Positions 1-10,310 of a DNA stretch of 64,000 nucleotides are shown here, piece after piece (the first letter of the stretch is position 1; every line of letters starts with the position of its first letter). The notes beneath the pieces were generated by a model, which saw only the letters and a list, made by a program, of their open reading frames with translations, was not told the origin of the DNA and ran no database searches. The translations under genes were made by a program, and so were the position numbers. The DNA is from Enterobacter cancerogenus (lineage in GTDB: Bacteria > Pseudomonadota > Gammaproteobacteria > Enterobacterales > Enterobacteriaceae). The stretch lies in contig NZ_CP077290.1 of assembly GCF_019047785.1 (NCBI RefSeq), positions 2,232,001-2,296,000 of the forward strand. The letters run 5' to 3'.

Positions 1-292
1 GCCGTAGCGACTGGCTGTCCTTTGGCGTTCCGGACCGGATGCTTTTCACCAGGTTATTTCCGCTAAACTGCAGCGGCAGCCCCTGGATCACGCCGGTTTG
101 TTTGATATCGAGCGCCACGCTGTGGCTGTCGATTTGTGAGAAGGCATACTCAGGATCACCCATAAAGCTGAAGGTGATGCGGGCCTGGCTATCGCCATTG
201 GAGACCTGAATATCCGAAAGATTCGCCGCCCCGGCCTGCGCGCACAGCAGCACCGTTGCAGCTAACAACCAACCTTTAACGCGATTAATCAT
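1..292 (-). CDS. amiB: AmiB, N-acetylmuramoyl-L-alanine amidase, 5' part only
   Basis: The start codon (290-292) opens a reading frame that runs off the left edge; about 97 codons are present. The product begins with a signal peptide ([20 protein letters not shown], then GAANLSD), followed by an AMIN domain with segments such as [21 protein letters not shown] and [17 protein letters not shown] that match E. coli AmiB. AmiB is a periplasmic septal peptidoglycan amidase activated by EnvC; the catalytic domain lies outside the window. It follows tsaE by 16 bp in the same direction, as in the enteric nnr-tsaE-amiB-mutL-miaA-hfq cluster. An ATG at 298-300 is out of frame and stops at once, so 292 is the start. 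Confidence 0.93.
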   Translation of the reverse strand, partial: MINRVKGWLLAATVLLCAQAGAANLSDIQVSNGDSQARITFSFMGDPEYAFSQIDSHSVALDIKQTGVIQGLPLQFSGNNLVKSIRSGTPKDSQSLR

Positions 293-308
293 CCCGTCAT
301 TCCTACGC

Positions 309-770
309 TTAACCGGCCAGACGGGCCAGTAAGGAACACCCTGATGAGGAAACAGCACTGATGCGTGCCTCACGCCCTTGCGCCTGGTACTCTAAGTGAA
401 TTTCGACATCCGGGTCAGGCAGCACACCCGCACCTTGCTGCGGCCACTCCACCAGGCAAATGGCGTCGTTGGCAAAATAATCACGGATCCCCATAAACTC
501 CAGCTCCTCCGGGTCCGCAAGGCGGTATAAATCAAAGTGATAGACCGTAACATGGTCCAGGGTATAAGGCTCAACCAGCGTGTAGGTTGGGCTTTTCACA
601 TTCCCTTTATGGCCTAACGCCTGCAGGAACCCACGGCTGAAGGTTGTTTTACCCGCGCCTAAATCTCCATACAGATAAATGACGGTTGCCCCCTGACAGG
701 CCTGCGCCACGCGCGTGCCGAAATCCAAAGTGGCTTGTTCATCAGGTAAAGAAATCGCTCGATTAGTCAT
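309..770 (-). CDS. tsaE: TsaE, ATPase for tRNA t6A37 synthesis
   Basis: A 153-residue protein with a P-loop at about residues 35-43 (GDLGAGKTT) and the TsaE-type segment [10 protein letters not shown] that follows it. TsaE works with TsaB and TsaD in the last step of threonylcarbamoyladenosine formation at position 37 of ANN-decoding tRNAs in the cytoplasm. Length equals the E. coli protein (153 aa). Its first codons overlap the last codons of nnr by 8 bp, which suggests translational coupling, and amiB follows 16 bp later. No separate promoter is apparent. Confidence 0.96.
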   Translation of the reverse strand: MTNRAISLPDEQATLDFGTRVAQACQGATVIYLYGDLGAGKTTFSRGFLQALGHKGNVKSPTYTLVEPYTLDHVTVYHFDLYRLADPEELEFMGIRDYFANDAICLVEWPQQGAGVLPDPDVEIHLEYQAQGREARISAVSSSGCSLLARLAG

Positions 771-2286
771 TTTCTACGTCAATCACATCCGGGTTAACTA
801 CACGCCGCAGCGTGCAAAAAAGATCGGTGGCCAGCATACCGCGCGTGCCGTAACGCGCTGCCAGCCTGTCGGCTGCCGCCCCGTGGGCTACGCAGCCCAC
901 GCAGGCTGCATCATATAGGGGAAGTTTCTGTCCGAGCAATGCGCCAATGATGCCGGAAAGCACATCGCCCATGCCGCCGCTGGCCATTCCCGCGTTGCCG
1001 GCATCAATGATGCCCTGCAAAACGTCACTGGCAACGACGGTCCCTGCCCCTTTGAGGACAACAACACCTCCGTAACGTTTTACCAGACGCTGGGCAGAAA
1101 GTAAGCGATCGCTTTCAATTTCTGCCACGCTGCAGTTAAGCAACCGCGCGGCTTCGCCGGGGTGCGGCGTCAGAATGCGATTGTGACGCGTATCCGGGTT
1201 GATTGCCAGAAGGTTCAGCGCGTCGGCATCCCAGAGCATCGGTTTACGGAAATTCTCCACCTTTTGCAGGGCTTGTTTGCCCCAGGCTTCTTGTCCCAGC
1301 CCCGGACCAATCACCACCACATCCGCCCACTCGAGACTCTCCTCAAGCGATTTTGGGGTCAATTCATGCACCATCAGTTCCGGGCGGGCGGTGATAATCG
1401 GAACAATATTTTCGCTGCGCGTCAGCACCCGCACCAGCCCTGCTCCGCAGCGTAGCGCCGCTTCGCCGGTCATGCGGATCGCGCCTGCGGTACCGGTATC
1501 GCCTCCGATAATCACCAGCCGCCCCTGGTCGCCCTTATGGGACGTTGGACGGCGCGGCGGCAACCAGTGGGCAAGCTGCGAGGCATCAAAACGTGAAAGA
1601 TTTGTCTCCTGTCCGGCCAGCCAGCCGTCCAGCCCCAGCGTACTGTGGTGCAGCAGGCCGACCACATCCCGCGCTTTACCGGTGAGCAGGCCAGGTTTGA
1701 GGGCGATAAAGGTCACGGTGTGAGCGGCGTTAATCACCGCACCCGGCGTGGCTCCGGTCTGCGCGATCAATCCGGAAGGGATATCCAGCGCCACCACCGG
1801 TGCAGCATGCGCGTTGGCGCGTTCAATCAGCGCCGCAACGCTGTCGCGCGGCGCGCTGTGCAGCCCAGTCCCCAGCAGCCCATCAACGATCAGCGCGACA
1901 TCATCCGGCCAGAGAATGTCCGGCGCGTGGATCATACCGCCCGCGTTAAGCCAGGCATCCCGCGCGGCGCTGGCTTCTTCTGGCAGGGGCTTATCGCTCT
2001 CCTGCGCAAGCAACGTGACGCGAAGACCGGCGGCAACGGCCAGACGTGCGACCACATAGCCGTCCCCGCCGTTATTGCCATGTCCGCATAAAATCAGCCA
2101 GTGCGATGCATCCGGGTAGGCCGTCCGGGCAACGTTAAATGCCGCTTCGCCCGCCCGCTGCATCAACTCATACAGGGTAATCCCCAGGCTGTCGGCCGCC
2201 TCTTTTTCGGCATGGCGGAGGTCATCCGCATGCCAGATGGAATGTGGTATACTTGCGGGGTTTTTCTTCACAGTATGGTCCGTCAT
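763..2286 (-). CDS. nnr: Nnr, bifunctional NAD(P)H-hydrate repair enzyme
   Basis: A 507-residue two-domain protein that repairs hydrated NADH and NADPH. The N-terminal YjeF_N epimerase domain (about 20-220) has the [15 protein letters not shown] motif. The C-terminal ADP-dependent dehydratase domain (about 230-500) has [24 protein letters not shown] and the [21 protein letters not shown] motif. The start at 2286 ([10 protein letters not shown]) matches E. coli; a frame extension to 2307 is possible but lacks support. The start codon overlaps the divergent queG start by two bases, so its promoter must lie inside queG. It is first gene of nnr-tsaE-amiB. Confidence 0.95.
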   Translation of the reverse strand: MTDHTVKKNPASIPHSIWHADDLRHAEKEAADSLGITLYELMQRAGEAAFNVARTAYPDASHWLILCGHGNNGGDGYVVARLAVAAGLRVTLLAQESDKPLPEEASAARDAWLNAGGMIHAPDILWPDDVALIVDGLLGTGLHSAPRDSVAALIERANAHAAPVVALDIPSGLIAQTGATPGAVINAAHTVTFIALKPGLLTGKARDVVGLLHHSTLGLDGWLAGQETNLSRFDASQLAHWLPPRRPTSHKGDQGRLVIIGGDTGTAGAIRMTGEAALRCGAGLVRVLTRSENIVPIITARPELMVHELTPKSLEESLEWADVVVIGPGLGQEAWGKQALQKVENFRKPMLWDADALNLLAINPDTRHNRILTPHPGEAARLLNCSVAEIESDRLLSAQRLVKRYGGVVVLKGAGTVVASDVLQGIIDAGNAGMASGGMGDVLSGIIGALLGQKLPLYDAACVGCVAHGAAADRLAARYGTRGMLATDLFCTLRRVVNPDVIDVEND

Positions 2287-3424
2287 GTCACAGCCCCTCG
2301 ATCTCAATCAGTTAGCGCAAAAAATTAAACAGTGGGGTGCTGAACTTGGCTTCCAGAAAGTGGGTATCACCGATACCGATCTCTCTGCCAGCGAGCCAAA
2401 ATTGCAGGCCTGGCTGGACAAACAGTACCACGGCGAGATGGAGTGGATGGCGCGTCACGGCATGATGCGCGCCCGTCCACACGAGCTTTTGCCGGGCACG
2501 TTACGCGTGATCAGCGTGCGCATGAACTACCTGCCTGCCAACGCGGCATTTGCGCGCACGCTAAAAAATCCCTCGTTGGGCTACGTCAGTCGGTATGCCC
2601 TCGGGCGTGATTACCATAAGCTTCTGCGTAACCGCTTAAAAAAACTTGGGGAAACTATTCAGCAGCACTGTGTTTCGCTGAATTTTAGACCGTTTGTTGA
2701 CTCCGCGCCTATTCTTGAGCGTCCGATTGCCGAAAAAGCCGGGCTTGGCTGGACAGGTAAGCACTCACTTATCCTGAGCCGTGACGCCGGCTCCTTCTTT
2801 TTCCTCGGGGAGTTGCTCATTGATTTACCGCTGCCCATTGACGGGCCGGTAGAAGAAGGCTGTGGGCGCTGTGTGGCCTGTATGACCATCTGCCCGACCG
2901 GGGCAATCGTCGAGCCGTATGTCGTCGACGCGCGCCGCTGCATCTCCTATCTCACGATTGAACTCGAAGGCGCAATCCCCGAAGCGTTTCGCCCGCTCAT
3001 CGGCAACCGCATCTACGGCTGCGACGACTGCCAGCTGATCTGCCCGTGGAATCGCTACTCGCAACTCACCGAGGAAGAGGACTTTAGCCCGCGCAAAGCG
3101 CTTCATGCGCCACAACTCATCGAACTGTTCGCCTGGACCGAAGCCTGGTTCCTGAAAGTCACGGAAGGTTCGGCTATCCGTCGTATCGGCCACCTGCGCT
3201 GGCTGCGTAACGTCGCCGTCGCGCTGGGAAATGCCCCCTGGGATGAAGCCAATATTCAGGCGCTTGAAAGCCGCAGAGGTGAGCACCCACTTCTCGATGA
3301 ACACATAGAATGGGCGATTGCGCAGCAAATTGAGAAGCGAAATGCCTGCGTCGTTGAAGTGCAACTGCCGAAGAAACAGCGCCTGGTGCGGGTGATTGAA
3401 AAAGGGCTGATACGGGATGCTTGA
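2285..3424 (+). CDS. queG: QueG, epoxyqueuosine reductase
   Basis: A 379-residue cytoplasmic cobalamin- and iron-sulfur-dependent enzyme that reduces epoxyqueuosine in tRNA to queuosine, the last step of Q biosynthesis. Two ferredoxin-like cysteine clusters are visible: CGRCVACMTICPTGAI (about residues 190-205) and CDDCQLICPW (about 243-252). The sequence matches E. coli QueG throughout and has the same length. The ATG at 2285-2287 (MSQPLDLNQ) is the start; longer versions would run inside nnr. An extended -10-like element (TGGTATACT, about 2244-2252) inside nnr could drive it. It is transcribed away from nnr. Confidence 0.95.
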   Translation: MSQPLDLNQLAQKIKQWGAELGFQKVGITDTDLSASEPKLQAWLDKQYHGEMEWMARHGMMRARPHELLPGTLRVISVRMNYLPANAAFARTLKNPSLGYVSRYALGRDYHKLLRNRLKKLGETIQQHCVSLNFRPFVDSAPILERPIAEKAGLGWTGKHSLILSRDAGSFFFLGELLIDLPLPIDGPVEEGCGRCVACMTICPTGAIVEPYVVDARRCISYLTIELEGAIPEAFRPLIGNRIYGCDDCQLICPWNRYSQLTEEEDFSPRKALHAPQLIELFAWTEAWFLKVTEGSAIRRIGHLRWLRNVAVALGNAPWDEANIQALESRRGEHPLLDEHIEWAIAQQIEKRNACVVEVQLPKKQRLVRVIEKGLIRDA

Positions 3425-3680
3425 TATATTCACAGCCTGTGAATAAAAATAAAAACTCAAGCGCTATCAGGGCTGACAACGAGATCAAGCGATCGCGTTA
3501 ACATTTTGCAATCAAATTTTCTTCATGAAAAACAGCATGTTAAAAAGATATTATTCACCCTGCTAAGGTTTCAGCCGTTTCGGATACGTCAGGCGTTCTG
3601 TGGATAACTCTGTTTACAAGAATATTTCAAATGCAACGGGAAACGTCCCCAGCATGACTTTACGCTGTGGATAATTTTGA
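3424..3680. other. datA: datA-like cluster of DnaA boxes with an IHF-like site
   Basis: This AT-rich spacer between queG and the glyVXY tRNAs has no gene. It holds three DnaA boxes that fit TTATNCACA exactly on the minus strand (3438-3446 TTATTCACA; 3599-3607 and 3666-3674, both TTATCCACA), one with a single mismatch on the plus strand (3551-3559 TTATTCACC) and a weaker one at 3426-3434. An IHF-like match (AATCAA with TTR-like end, 3510-3522) sits between the first boxes and the rest. E. coli datA, the locus that promotes DnaA-ATP hydrolysis, lies in this neighbourhood beside glyVXY and has DnaA boxes around an IHF site. The identification as datA is inferred from position and sites. Confidence 0.72.
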
Positions 3681-3694
3681 CTGGAAGAAGAATT

Positions 3695-3770
<76 letters not shown>

Positions 3771-3806
3771 TTGGGTGGTTCGTGCTGTGAAAGCACTTTC
3801 AAATTT

Positions 3807-3882
<76 letters not shown>

Positions 3883-3918
3883 TTGGGTGGTCCGTGCTGT
3901 GAAAGCACTTTCAAATTT

Positions 3919-3994
<76 letters not shown>

Positions 3995-4054
3995 AAATCT
4001 GTACTGCTTTTGTTGCTGTCGTAACGTGTAATTCTCTGTCGTTACGGGAGGCGC

Positions 4055-4082
4055 ATTATACGAGAAATCCGTTTGGCTGCAA
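4055..4082 (-). promoter_or_regulatory. glyVXY promoter, stable-RNA type
   Basis: On the minus strand: -35 TTGCAG (4077-4082), 16-bp spacer, perfect -10 TATAAT (4055-4060), followed by GCGCCTCCC. The GC-rich discriminator after the -10 is typical of promoters under stringent control (ppGpp/DksA). Confidence 0.85.
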
Positions 4083-4154
4083 CCCCTCCTGAAGCGATTT
4101 TTTTGAAATTCCGTTCAAGTGATTAATTAATCAGCAAGCTGAGCAATTTAACGG

Positions 4155-4183
4155 CAAAAACCCGGCAACGCAAGCGTGCCGGG
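4155..4183 (-). terminator. Rho-independent terminator of orn
   Basis: On the minus strand the hairpin CCCGGCA / TGCCGGG (4161-4183, 9-nt loop) is followed by a run of Ts (4156-4160). It lies 9 bp after the orn stop codon and separates orn from the glyVXY promoter. Confidence 0.85.
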
Positions 4184-4191
4184 CCTCAAAA

Positions 4192-4737
4192 TCAAAGCCT
4201 AATAAAGTTTTCGCGGTAGTAGGCCAGCTCAGCCACCGACTCACGGATGTCATCCATCGCCTGGTGGGTCCCCTGCTTTTTGAAGCCATCCAGGATTTCC
4301 GGTTTCCAGCGACGGGCCAACTCTTTCAGCGTGCTCACGTCCAGATAACGGTAGTGGAAGTAAGACTCCAGCTCCGGCATGTACTTAAAGAGAAAACGAC
4401 GATCCTGACCGATGCTGTTCCCACAGATAGGTGATTTCCCCTCCGGCACCCACTGTTTGAGGAATTCGAGGGTGGCCAGCTCTGCTTCGCGGTCGCCCTG
4501 GGTGCTGGCCTTCACGCGGTCCACCAGACCACTCCCCGTATGGGTACGCACGTTCCACTCATCCATCAGCGCAAGCTGCTCATCGGACTGATGCACCGCG
4601 ATGGTTGGCCCCTCCGCCAGAATATTGAGGTTCGCATCGGTGACCAGCGTTGCGATTTCAATGATGCGATCTCTCTCGGGATCCAGCCCGGTCATTTCAA
4701 GATCGATCCAAATCAGGTTGTTTTCGTCCGCGCTCAT
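4192..4737 (-). CDS. orn: Orn, oligoribonuclease
   Basis: A 181-residue DEDDh-family 3'-5' exoribonuclease that degrades 2-5 nt RNA fragments and dinucleotides such as pGpG in the cytoplasm; essential in E. coli. Visible active-site elements are D12 and E14 in IDLEMTG, the NSIGQDRRF segment near residue 110, and the C-terminal HQAMDD motif (H158, D163). The start was set at MSADENN (4737) as in E. coli; an in-frame ATG four codons earlier (4749) exists. It is divergent from rsgA and ends in its own terminator. Confidence 0.96.
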   Translation of the reverse strand: MSADENNLIWIDLEMTGLDPERDRIIEIATLVTDANLNILAEGPTIAVHQSDEQLALMDEWNVRTHTGSGLVDRVKASTQGDREAELATLEFLKQWVPEGKSPICGNSIGQDRRFLFKYMPELESYFHYRYLDVSTLKELARRWKPEILDGFKKQGTHQAMDDIRESVAELAYYRENFIRL

Positions 4738-4844
4738 GTTATTTTCCACCCTTCTCGCATAACCGGCAGTAGCAGGTTAACTAGTATTAATTAGAGTGTA
4801 TCATAGAGGTTTTGCCCGTTACGGGCGACCAGGAGCCAGCGCGA

Positions 4845-5897
4845 TTGAGTAAAAATAAACTCTCCAAAGGGCAGCAGCGTCGGGTGAATGCCAATCACCA
4901 GCGCCGTCTTAAAACCACTACGGAGAAGCCCGATTACGACGACAATCTGTTTGGCGAAGCGACGGAAGGCGTAGTGATTAGCCGTTTCGGTATGCACGCA
5001 GATGTCGAAGCCGCCGACGGCGCGATCCACCGCTGCAATATCCGACGCACCATCCGTTCGCTGGTGACCGGCGACCGCGTGGTATGGCGCCCGGGTAAAG
5101 AAGCGGCGGAAGGCGTAACGGTAAAAGGCATTGTCGAAGCCGTACATGAACGCACCTCGGTGCTGACCCGTCCCGATTTCTACGACGGCGTGAAGCCCAT
5201 TGCCGCCAACATTAACCAGATCGTTATCGTGTCGGCGATTTTGCCCGAGCTGTCGCTCAACATTATCGACCGCTATCTCGTGGCCTGTGAGACGCTGCAG
5301 GTTGAGCCGATCATCGTGCTGAACAAAATCGACCTGCTGGATGACGACGGCATGGCGTTCGTCAACGAGCAGATGGATATCTACCGCAACATCGGTTATC
5401 GCGTGCTGATGGTGTCGAGCCACACCAAAGACGGCCTGAAGCCGCTCGAAGAGGCGTTGACCGATCGCATCAGCATCTTTGCCGGGCAGTCCGGGGTGGG
5501 CAAATCGAGCCTGCTGAATAACCTTCTTGGCCTGCAGCAGGAAATCCTGACGAACGACGTTTCTGGCGTCTCGGGTCTTGGTCAGCACACCACTACGGCT
5601 TCACGCCTGTATCATTTCCCGCACGGCGGCGATGTGATCGACTCCCCGGGCGTGCGTGAATTCGGTTTATGGCACCTCGAGCCGGAACAAATCTTCAACG
5701 GATTTGTCGAATTCCATGACTATTTAGGCGCTTGCAAATACCGCGACTGTAAACATGACAATGATCCAGGCTGCGCCATCCGCGAAGCGGTCGAAAACGG
5801 TAAAATTGCAGAAACACGTTTCGAAAATTATCACCGCATTCTTGAGAGCATGGATCAGGTAAAAACGCGTAAAAACTTTTCCGATTCTGATAACTGA
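4845..5897 (+). CDS. rsgA: RsgA, 30S ribosome maturation GTPase
   Basis: A 350-residue circularly permuted GTPase that assists late 30S subunit assembly. Domains in order: a basic N-terminal tail, an OB fold (about 45-105), a permuted G domain with G4 NKIDLL, then G1 GQSGVGKSS and G3 DSPG, and a C-terminal zinc knuckle ([14 protein letters not shown]). The start is TTG at 4845 (LSKNKLSKG, read as Met): AGGAG lies at 4831-4835 and the frame then matches E. coli RsgA from its first residue. Upstream in-frame ATG 4812 is not preceded by a good ribosome site. It is divergent from orn, and psd-mscM follows. Confidence 0.95.
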   Translation: MSKNKLSKGQQRRVNANHQRRLKTTTEKPDYDDNLFGEATEGVVISRFGMHADVEAADGAIHRCNIRRTIRSLVTGDRVVWRPGKEAAEGVTVKGIVEAVHERTSVLTRPDFYDGVKPIAANINQIVIVSAILPELSLNIIDRYLVACETLQVEPIIVLNKIDLLDDDGMAFVNEQMDIYRNIGYRVLMVSSHTKDGLKPLEEALTDRISIFAGQSGVGKSSLLNNLLGLQQEILTNDVSGVSGLGQHTTTASRLYHFPHGGDVIDSPGVREFGLWHLEPEQIFNGFVEFHDYLGACKYRDCKHDNDPGCAIREAVENGKIAETRFENYHRILESMDQVKTRKNFSDSDN

Positions 5898-5938
5898 CAA
5901 CTACGCTAAGCATCGCTAAAATCGTCCCCCTTTTTAAG

Positions 5939-5962
5939 GATCCGGCTGTCTGCAGCCGGATC
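5939..5962. repeat. Perfect 10-bp inverted repeat between rsgA and psd
   Basis: GATCCGGCTG (5939-5948), a 4-nt loop, then CAGCCGGATC (5953-5962). No T run follows on either strand, so it is not a canonical terminator. It lies 32 bp upstream of the psd start and could shape the psd leader or act in partial attenuation. Confidence 0.7.
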
Positions 5963-5994
5963 AGGAACGACAAAACAATGGCCTGGAGGCTACC

Positions 5995-6963
5995 TTGTTA
6001 AACTCATTTAAACTTTCGCTTCAATACATTCTGCCAAAACTGTGGCTCACTCGCCTGGCGGGCTGGGGCGCAAGCAAACGAGCGGGCTGGCTGACCAAAC
6101 TGGTCATCGATCTGTTTGTGAAATACTACAAGGTCGACATGAAAGAGGCGCAGAAACCGGATACCGCCAGCTACCGCACCTTCAACGAATTCTTCGTGCG
6201 CCCCCTGCGCGACGAAGTTCGCCCGCTTAACACCGATCCTAACGTGCTGGTGATGCCTGCCGACGGCGTGATCAGCCAGTTGGGTAAAATTGAAGACGAC
6301 AAAATTTTGCAGGCGAAGGGCCATAACTACAGCCTGGAAGCGCTGCTGGCGGGTAACTATTTGATGGCCGACCTGTTCCGTAACGGTTCGTTTGCCACCA
6401 CCTATTTGTCACCGCGCGACTACCACCGCGTCCATATGCCGTGTAACGGTATTCTGCGTGAAATGATCTACGTGCCGGGCGATCTCTTCTCCGTAAACCA
6501 CCTGACCGCACAGAACGTTCCAAACCTGTTCGCCCGTAACGAGCGTGTGATCTGCCTGTTTGATACCGAATTTGGCCCAATGGCGCAAATTCTGGTAGGC
6601 GCAACCATCGTCGGCAGTATCGAAACCGTCTGGGCGGGCACCATCACCCCACCACGCGAAGGGGTGATCAAACGCTGGACCTGGCCTGCCGGGGAAGATG
6701 AAGGCTCTGTTGCCCTGCTGAAAGGCCAGGAGATGGGCCGCTTTAAGCTCGGCTCTACCGTGATCAACCTGTTTGCGCCGGGTAAAGTGCACCTGGTGGA
6801 ACAGCTCCAAAGCCTGTCGGTGACCAAACTCGGCCAGCCGCTGGCAGTTTCTGCCGAAGCGCTCGTCACACCAGACGCAGAGCCTGCACCGCTGGCGGAA
6901 GAAGAGATCAAAGCCGAGCACGACGCCAGCCCGCTGGTTGACGACAACAAAGACCAAGGCTAA
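5995..6963 (+). CDS. psd: Psd, phosphatidylserine decarboxylase proenzyme
   Basis: A 322-residue membrane-associated enzyme that converts phosphatidylserine to phosphatidylethanolamine, the main enteric phospholipid. The proenzyme self-cleaves at the serine of the LGST motif ([11 protein letters not shown], about residues 251-261) to give alpha and beta chains with a pyruvoyl group. [11 protein letters not shown] and [14 protein letters not shown] are family signatures. The start is TTG at 5995 with GGAGG at 5985-5989. Length equals E. coli Psd. mscM follows 19 bp later, as in the psd-mscM operon, which in E. coli is partly sigma-E dependent; no sigma-E site was assigned here. Confidence 0.96.
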   Translation: MLNSFKLSLQYILPKLWLTRLAGWGASKRAGWLTKLVIDLFVKYYKVDMKEAQKPDTASYRTFNEFFVRPLRDEVRPLNTDPNVLVMPADGVISQLGKIEDDKILQAKGHNYSLEALLAGNYLMADLFRNGSFATTYLSPRDYHRVHMPCNGILREMIYVPGDLFSVNHLTAQNVPNLFARNERVICLFDTEFGPMAQILVGATIVGSIETVWAGTITPPREGVIKRWTWPAGEDEGSVALLKGQEMGRFKLGSTVINLFAPGKVHLVEQLQSLSVTKLGQPLAVSAEALVTPDAEPAPLAEEEIKAEHDASPLVDDNKDQG

Positions 6964-6982
6964 CAACAGAAGGATCGCTGAC

Positions 6983-9900
6983 GTGCGCCCGATTATCGTT
7001 CTACTGATGGCCTGGTGCCTCAGCATGGGGGCGTACGCAGCGACGGCCCCCGACGCCAAACAGATAACCCAGGAGCTGGAGCAGGCAAAAGCGGCGAAAC
7101 CCGCTCAGCCAGAGACCGTCGAGTCGCTCCAGGCCGCGCTGAACGCGCTTGAGGAACGTAAAGGCTCCCTCGAGCGCGCCCAGCAGTATCAGCAGGTTAT
7201 CGATAACTTCCCTAAACTCTCGCAGACCCTGCGCTCGCAGCTTAATAACCTGCGCGATGAACCTCGCAACGTCCCTGTCGGCTTGACGTCTGACGCGCTG
7301 AACCAGGAGATCCTCCAGGTCAGCAGCCAGCTTCTCGAAAAAAGCCGTCAGGCCCAGCAGGAGCAGGAGCGCGCGCGTGAAATTGCCGACTCGCTCAGCC
7401 AGTTACCACAGCAGCAAACCGACGCCCGCCGTCAGTTAAACGATGTCGAACGCCGCGTCGGTACCCAAACCGGCAGCACGCCTCAAAGCCAGGCGCAAAA
7501 CCTTGGACTGCAGGCAGAATCCGCCAGACTCAAGGCGCTGGTTGATGAGCTGGAGCTGGCGCAGCTTTCCGCCAATAACCGCCAGGAGCTTTCACGCATG
7601 CGCGCCGAGCTGGCGCAGAAGCAGAGCCAGCAGTTAGACGCCTATCTGCAGGCCCTGCGCAATCAGCTCAACAGCCAGCGCCAGCGTGAAGCAGAGCGCG
7701 CGCTGGAAAGCACGGAACTGCTTGCTGAAAACAGCGCAAACCTGCCGACCGGGATCGTCGATCAGTTCAGGGTTAACCGCGAGCTTTCTGCCGCGCTGAA
7801 TCAGCAGGCGCAGCGTATGGATCTGGTTGCCTCGCAGCAGCGTCAGGCCACGAATCAAACTCTGCAGGTGCGCCAGGCGCTCAATACGCTGCGCGAACAG
7901 TCCCAGTGGCTTGGCTCTTCAAACCTGCTCGGCGAAGCGTTACGCGCCCAGGTTGCCCGCCTGCCGGAGATGCCAAAACCGCAGCAGCTTGACACCGAAA
8001 TGGCGCAGCTGCGCGTTCAGCGTCTGCACTTTGAAGACCTTCTCAACAAGCAGCCGCAAATCCGCCAGATCCGTCAGGCTGACGGCCAGCCGCTGACCAG
8101 CGAGCAAAGCCGTATTCTTGAAGCACAGATGCGCACCCAGCGTGAACTGCTCAACTCCCTGCTGCAGGGTGGCGACACGCTGATCCTGGAACTTACCAAG
8201 CTGAAGGTCTCCAACAGCCAGCTGGAAGACGCGCTGAAAGAGGTCAACGAGGCGACGCACCGCTATCTGTTCTGGACGTCTGACGTGCGGCCAATGACCT
8301 TCTCGTGGCCGATTGAGATTGTGCAGGATCTTCGCCGCCTGATTTCGCTTGATACCTTTAGCCAGTTGGGTCAGGCCAGCGTGATGATGATCACCAGCAA
8401 AGAGACCATCTTCCCGCTGCTGGGGGCGCTCATTCTGGTGGGGTTCAGCATTTACTCGCGCAGACACTTCACCCGCTTCCTCGAACGTTCCAGCGCCCGC
8501 GTGGGCAAAGTCACTCAGGATCATTTCTGGCTGACGCTGCGCACCGTGTTCTGGTCGATTCTCGTCGCCTCACCGCTGCCGGTGCTGTGGATGACGCTCG
8601 GATATGGCCTGCGGGAAGCCTGGCCTTATCCGCTGGCGGTCGCGATTGGTGATGGCGTTACCGCCACCGTACCGCTGCTATGGGTCGTGATGATTTGCGC
8701 CACGTTCGCGCGCCCTAACAGCCTGTTCATCGCCCACTTTGGCTGGCCGCGTAACCGCGTTGCGCGCGCCATGCGCTATTACCTGATGAGCATCGGGCTG
8801 ATTGTGCCGCTGATCATGGCGCTGATCATGTTTGATAATCTTAACGACCGCGAGTTCTCCGGCTCTTTGGGTCGTCTCTGCTTTATGCTGATTTGTGGAG
8901 CACTGGCGATCGTGACGCTGAGCCTGAAACGAGCGGGCATTCCGCTCTATGTCGATAAAACCGGCAGCGGCGATAACATGTTTAACCGCCTGCTGTGGAA
9001 TTTACTGCTAAGCGCGCCGCTGGTGGCGATTCTGGCGGCGGCGGTGGGTTACCTTGCCACCGCGCAGGCCTTGCTGGCGCGTCTGGAAACCTCGGTAGCG
9101 ATCTGGTTCCTGCTGCTGGTGGTTTACCACATTATCCGCCGGTGGATGCTCATCCAGCGCCGTCGTCTGGCGTTTGATCGCGCCAAGCATCGTCGTGCTG
9201 AAATCCTTGCCCAGCGCGCCCGCGGCGAAGAGGAGTCGCATCACACCAACAGCACCGAAGGCACCGCAGAGGTGGACGAGGTCGAGCTGGATCTCGATGC
9301 CATCAGTACCCAGTCCCTGCGTCTGGTGCGATCCATCCTGATGCTCATCGCACTGCTGTCGGTCATCGTCCTGTGGTCAGAGATCCACTCGGCGTTTGGC
9401 TTCCTTGAGAACATCTCCCTGTGGGATGTGACCTCGACGGTTCAAGGAGTTGAAAGCCTGGAGCCAATCACCCTGGGGGCCGTGCTGATTGCCATTCTGG
9501 TGCTGATTATCACCACCCAGCTGGTGCGGAACTTCCCGGCCCTGCTGGAGCTGGCGCTGTTGCAGCATCTGGATCTCACCCCCGGTACGGGGTATGCGAT
9601 CACGACGATCACCAAATACCTGATCCTGCTCTTCGGCGGGCTGGTGGGCTTCTCGATGATTGGTATCGAGTGGTCGAAACTGCAGTGGCTGGTCGCGGCA
9701 CTTGGTGTGGGGCTGGGTTTTGGTCTGCAGGAGATCTTCGCAAACTTCATCTCCGGCCTGATTATCCTGTTCGAAAAACCGATTCGTATTGGCGATACGG
9801 TGACGATCCGCGATTTGACCGGCAGCATCACCAAAATCAACACCCGCGCCACGACCATCAGCGACTGGGACCGCAAAGAGATTATCGTGCCGAACAAGGC

Positions 9901-10306
9901 GTTTATCACCGAGCAGTTTATCAACTGGTCGCTGTCCGACTCCGTGACGCGTGTGGTGCTGACGGTGCCTGCACCGTCGGATGCTAACAGCGAAGAGGTG
10001 ACGCAGATCCTCTACACGGCGGCAGAGCGCTGCACGCTGGTGATCGACAACCCGCCACCGGAAGTGTTCCTCGTCGATTTGCAGCAGGGGATCCAGATCT
10101 TCGAACTGCGTATCTACGCCGCCGAAATGGGGCACCGTATGCCGCTGCGCCATGAGATCCACCAGCTGATTCTGGCAGGCTTCCGCGAACACGGTATTGA
10201 TATGCCGTTCCCACCGTTCCAGATGCGCCTTGAAACGCTGGATGGACGTAAGACGGGAAGGACGCTGTCGTCAGCGGCGCGTACGCGCCCGGCAGGGAGT
10301 TTGTAG
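6983..10306 (+). CDS. mscM: MscM (YjeP), large MscS-type mechanosensitive channel
   Basis: A 1107-residue inner-membrane protein of the MscS superfamily, equal in length to E. coli MscM (miniconductance channel). Order: signal peptide (residues 1-19), a long periplasmic alpha-helical region rich in Gln, Arg and Leu (about 20-470), a multi-helix membrane region (about 480-860), and the C-terminal MscS core with the pore helix (GVGLGFGLQEIFANFISGL) followed by the beta domain (GDTVTIRDLTGSI). The start was chosen at GTG 6983 because AGAAGG precedes it and the signal peptide then begins at once. A longer frame from 6938 would overlap psd. Confidence 0.94.
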   Translation: MRPIIVLLMAWCLSMGAYAATAPDAKQITQELEQAKAAKPAQPETVESLQAALNALEERKGSLERAQQYQQVIDNFPKLSQTLRSQLNNLRDEPRNVPVGLTSDALNQEILQVSSQLLEKSRQAQQEQERAREIADSLSQLPQQQTDARRQLNDVERRVGTQTGSTPQSQAQNLGLQAESARLKALVDELELAQLSANNRQELSRMRAELAQKQSQQLDAYLQALRNQLNSQRQREAERALESTELLAENSANLPTGIVDQFRVNRELSAALNQQAQRMDLVASQQRQATNQTLQVRQALNTLREQSQWLGSSNLLGEALRAQVARLPEMPKPQQLDTEMAQLRVQRLHFEDLLNKQPQIRQIRQADGQPLTSEQSRILEAQMRTQRELLNSLLQGGDTLILELTKLKVSNSQLEDALKEVNEATHRYLFWTSDVRPMTFSWPIEIVQDLRRLISLDTFSQLGQASVMMITSKETIFPLLGALILVGFSIYSRRHFTRFLERSSARVGKVTQDHFWLTLRTVFWSILVASPLPVLWMTLGYGLREAWPYPLAVAIGDGVTATVPLLWVVMICATFARPNSLFIAHFGWPRNRVARAMRYYLMSIGLIVPLIMALIMFDNLNDREFSGSLGRLCFMLICGALAIVTLSLKRAGIPLYVDKTGSGDNMFNRLLWNLLLSAPLVAILAAAVGYLATAQALLARLETSVAIWFLLLVVYHIIRRWMLIQRRRLAFDRAKHRRAEILAQRARGEEESHHTNSTEGTAEVDEVELDLDAISTQSLRLVRSILMLIALLSVIVLWSEIHSAFGFLENISLWDVTSTVQGVESLEPITLGAVLIAILVLIITTQLVRNFPALLELALLQHLDLTPGTGYAITTITKYLILLFGGLVGFSMIGIEWSKLQWLVAALGVGLGFGLQEIFANFISGLIILFEKPIRIGDTVTIRDLTGSITKINTRATTISDWDRKEIIVPNKAFITEQFINWSLSDSVTRVVLTVPAPSDANSEEVTQILYTAAERCTLVIDNPPPEVFLVDLQQGIQIFELRIYAAEMGHRMPLRHEIHQLILAGFREHGIDMPFPPFQMRLETLDGRKTGRTLSSAARTRPAGSL

Positions 10307-10310
10307 TGAG

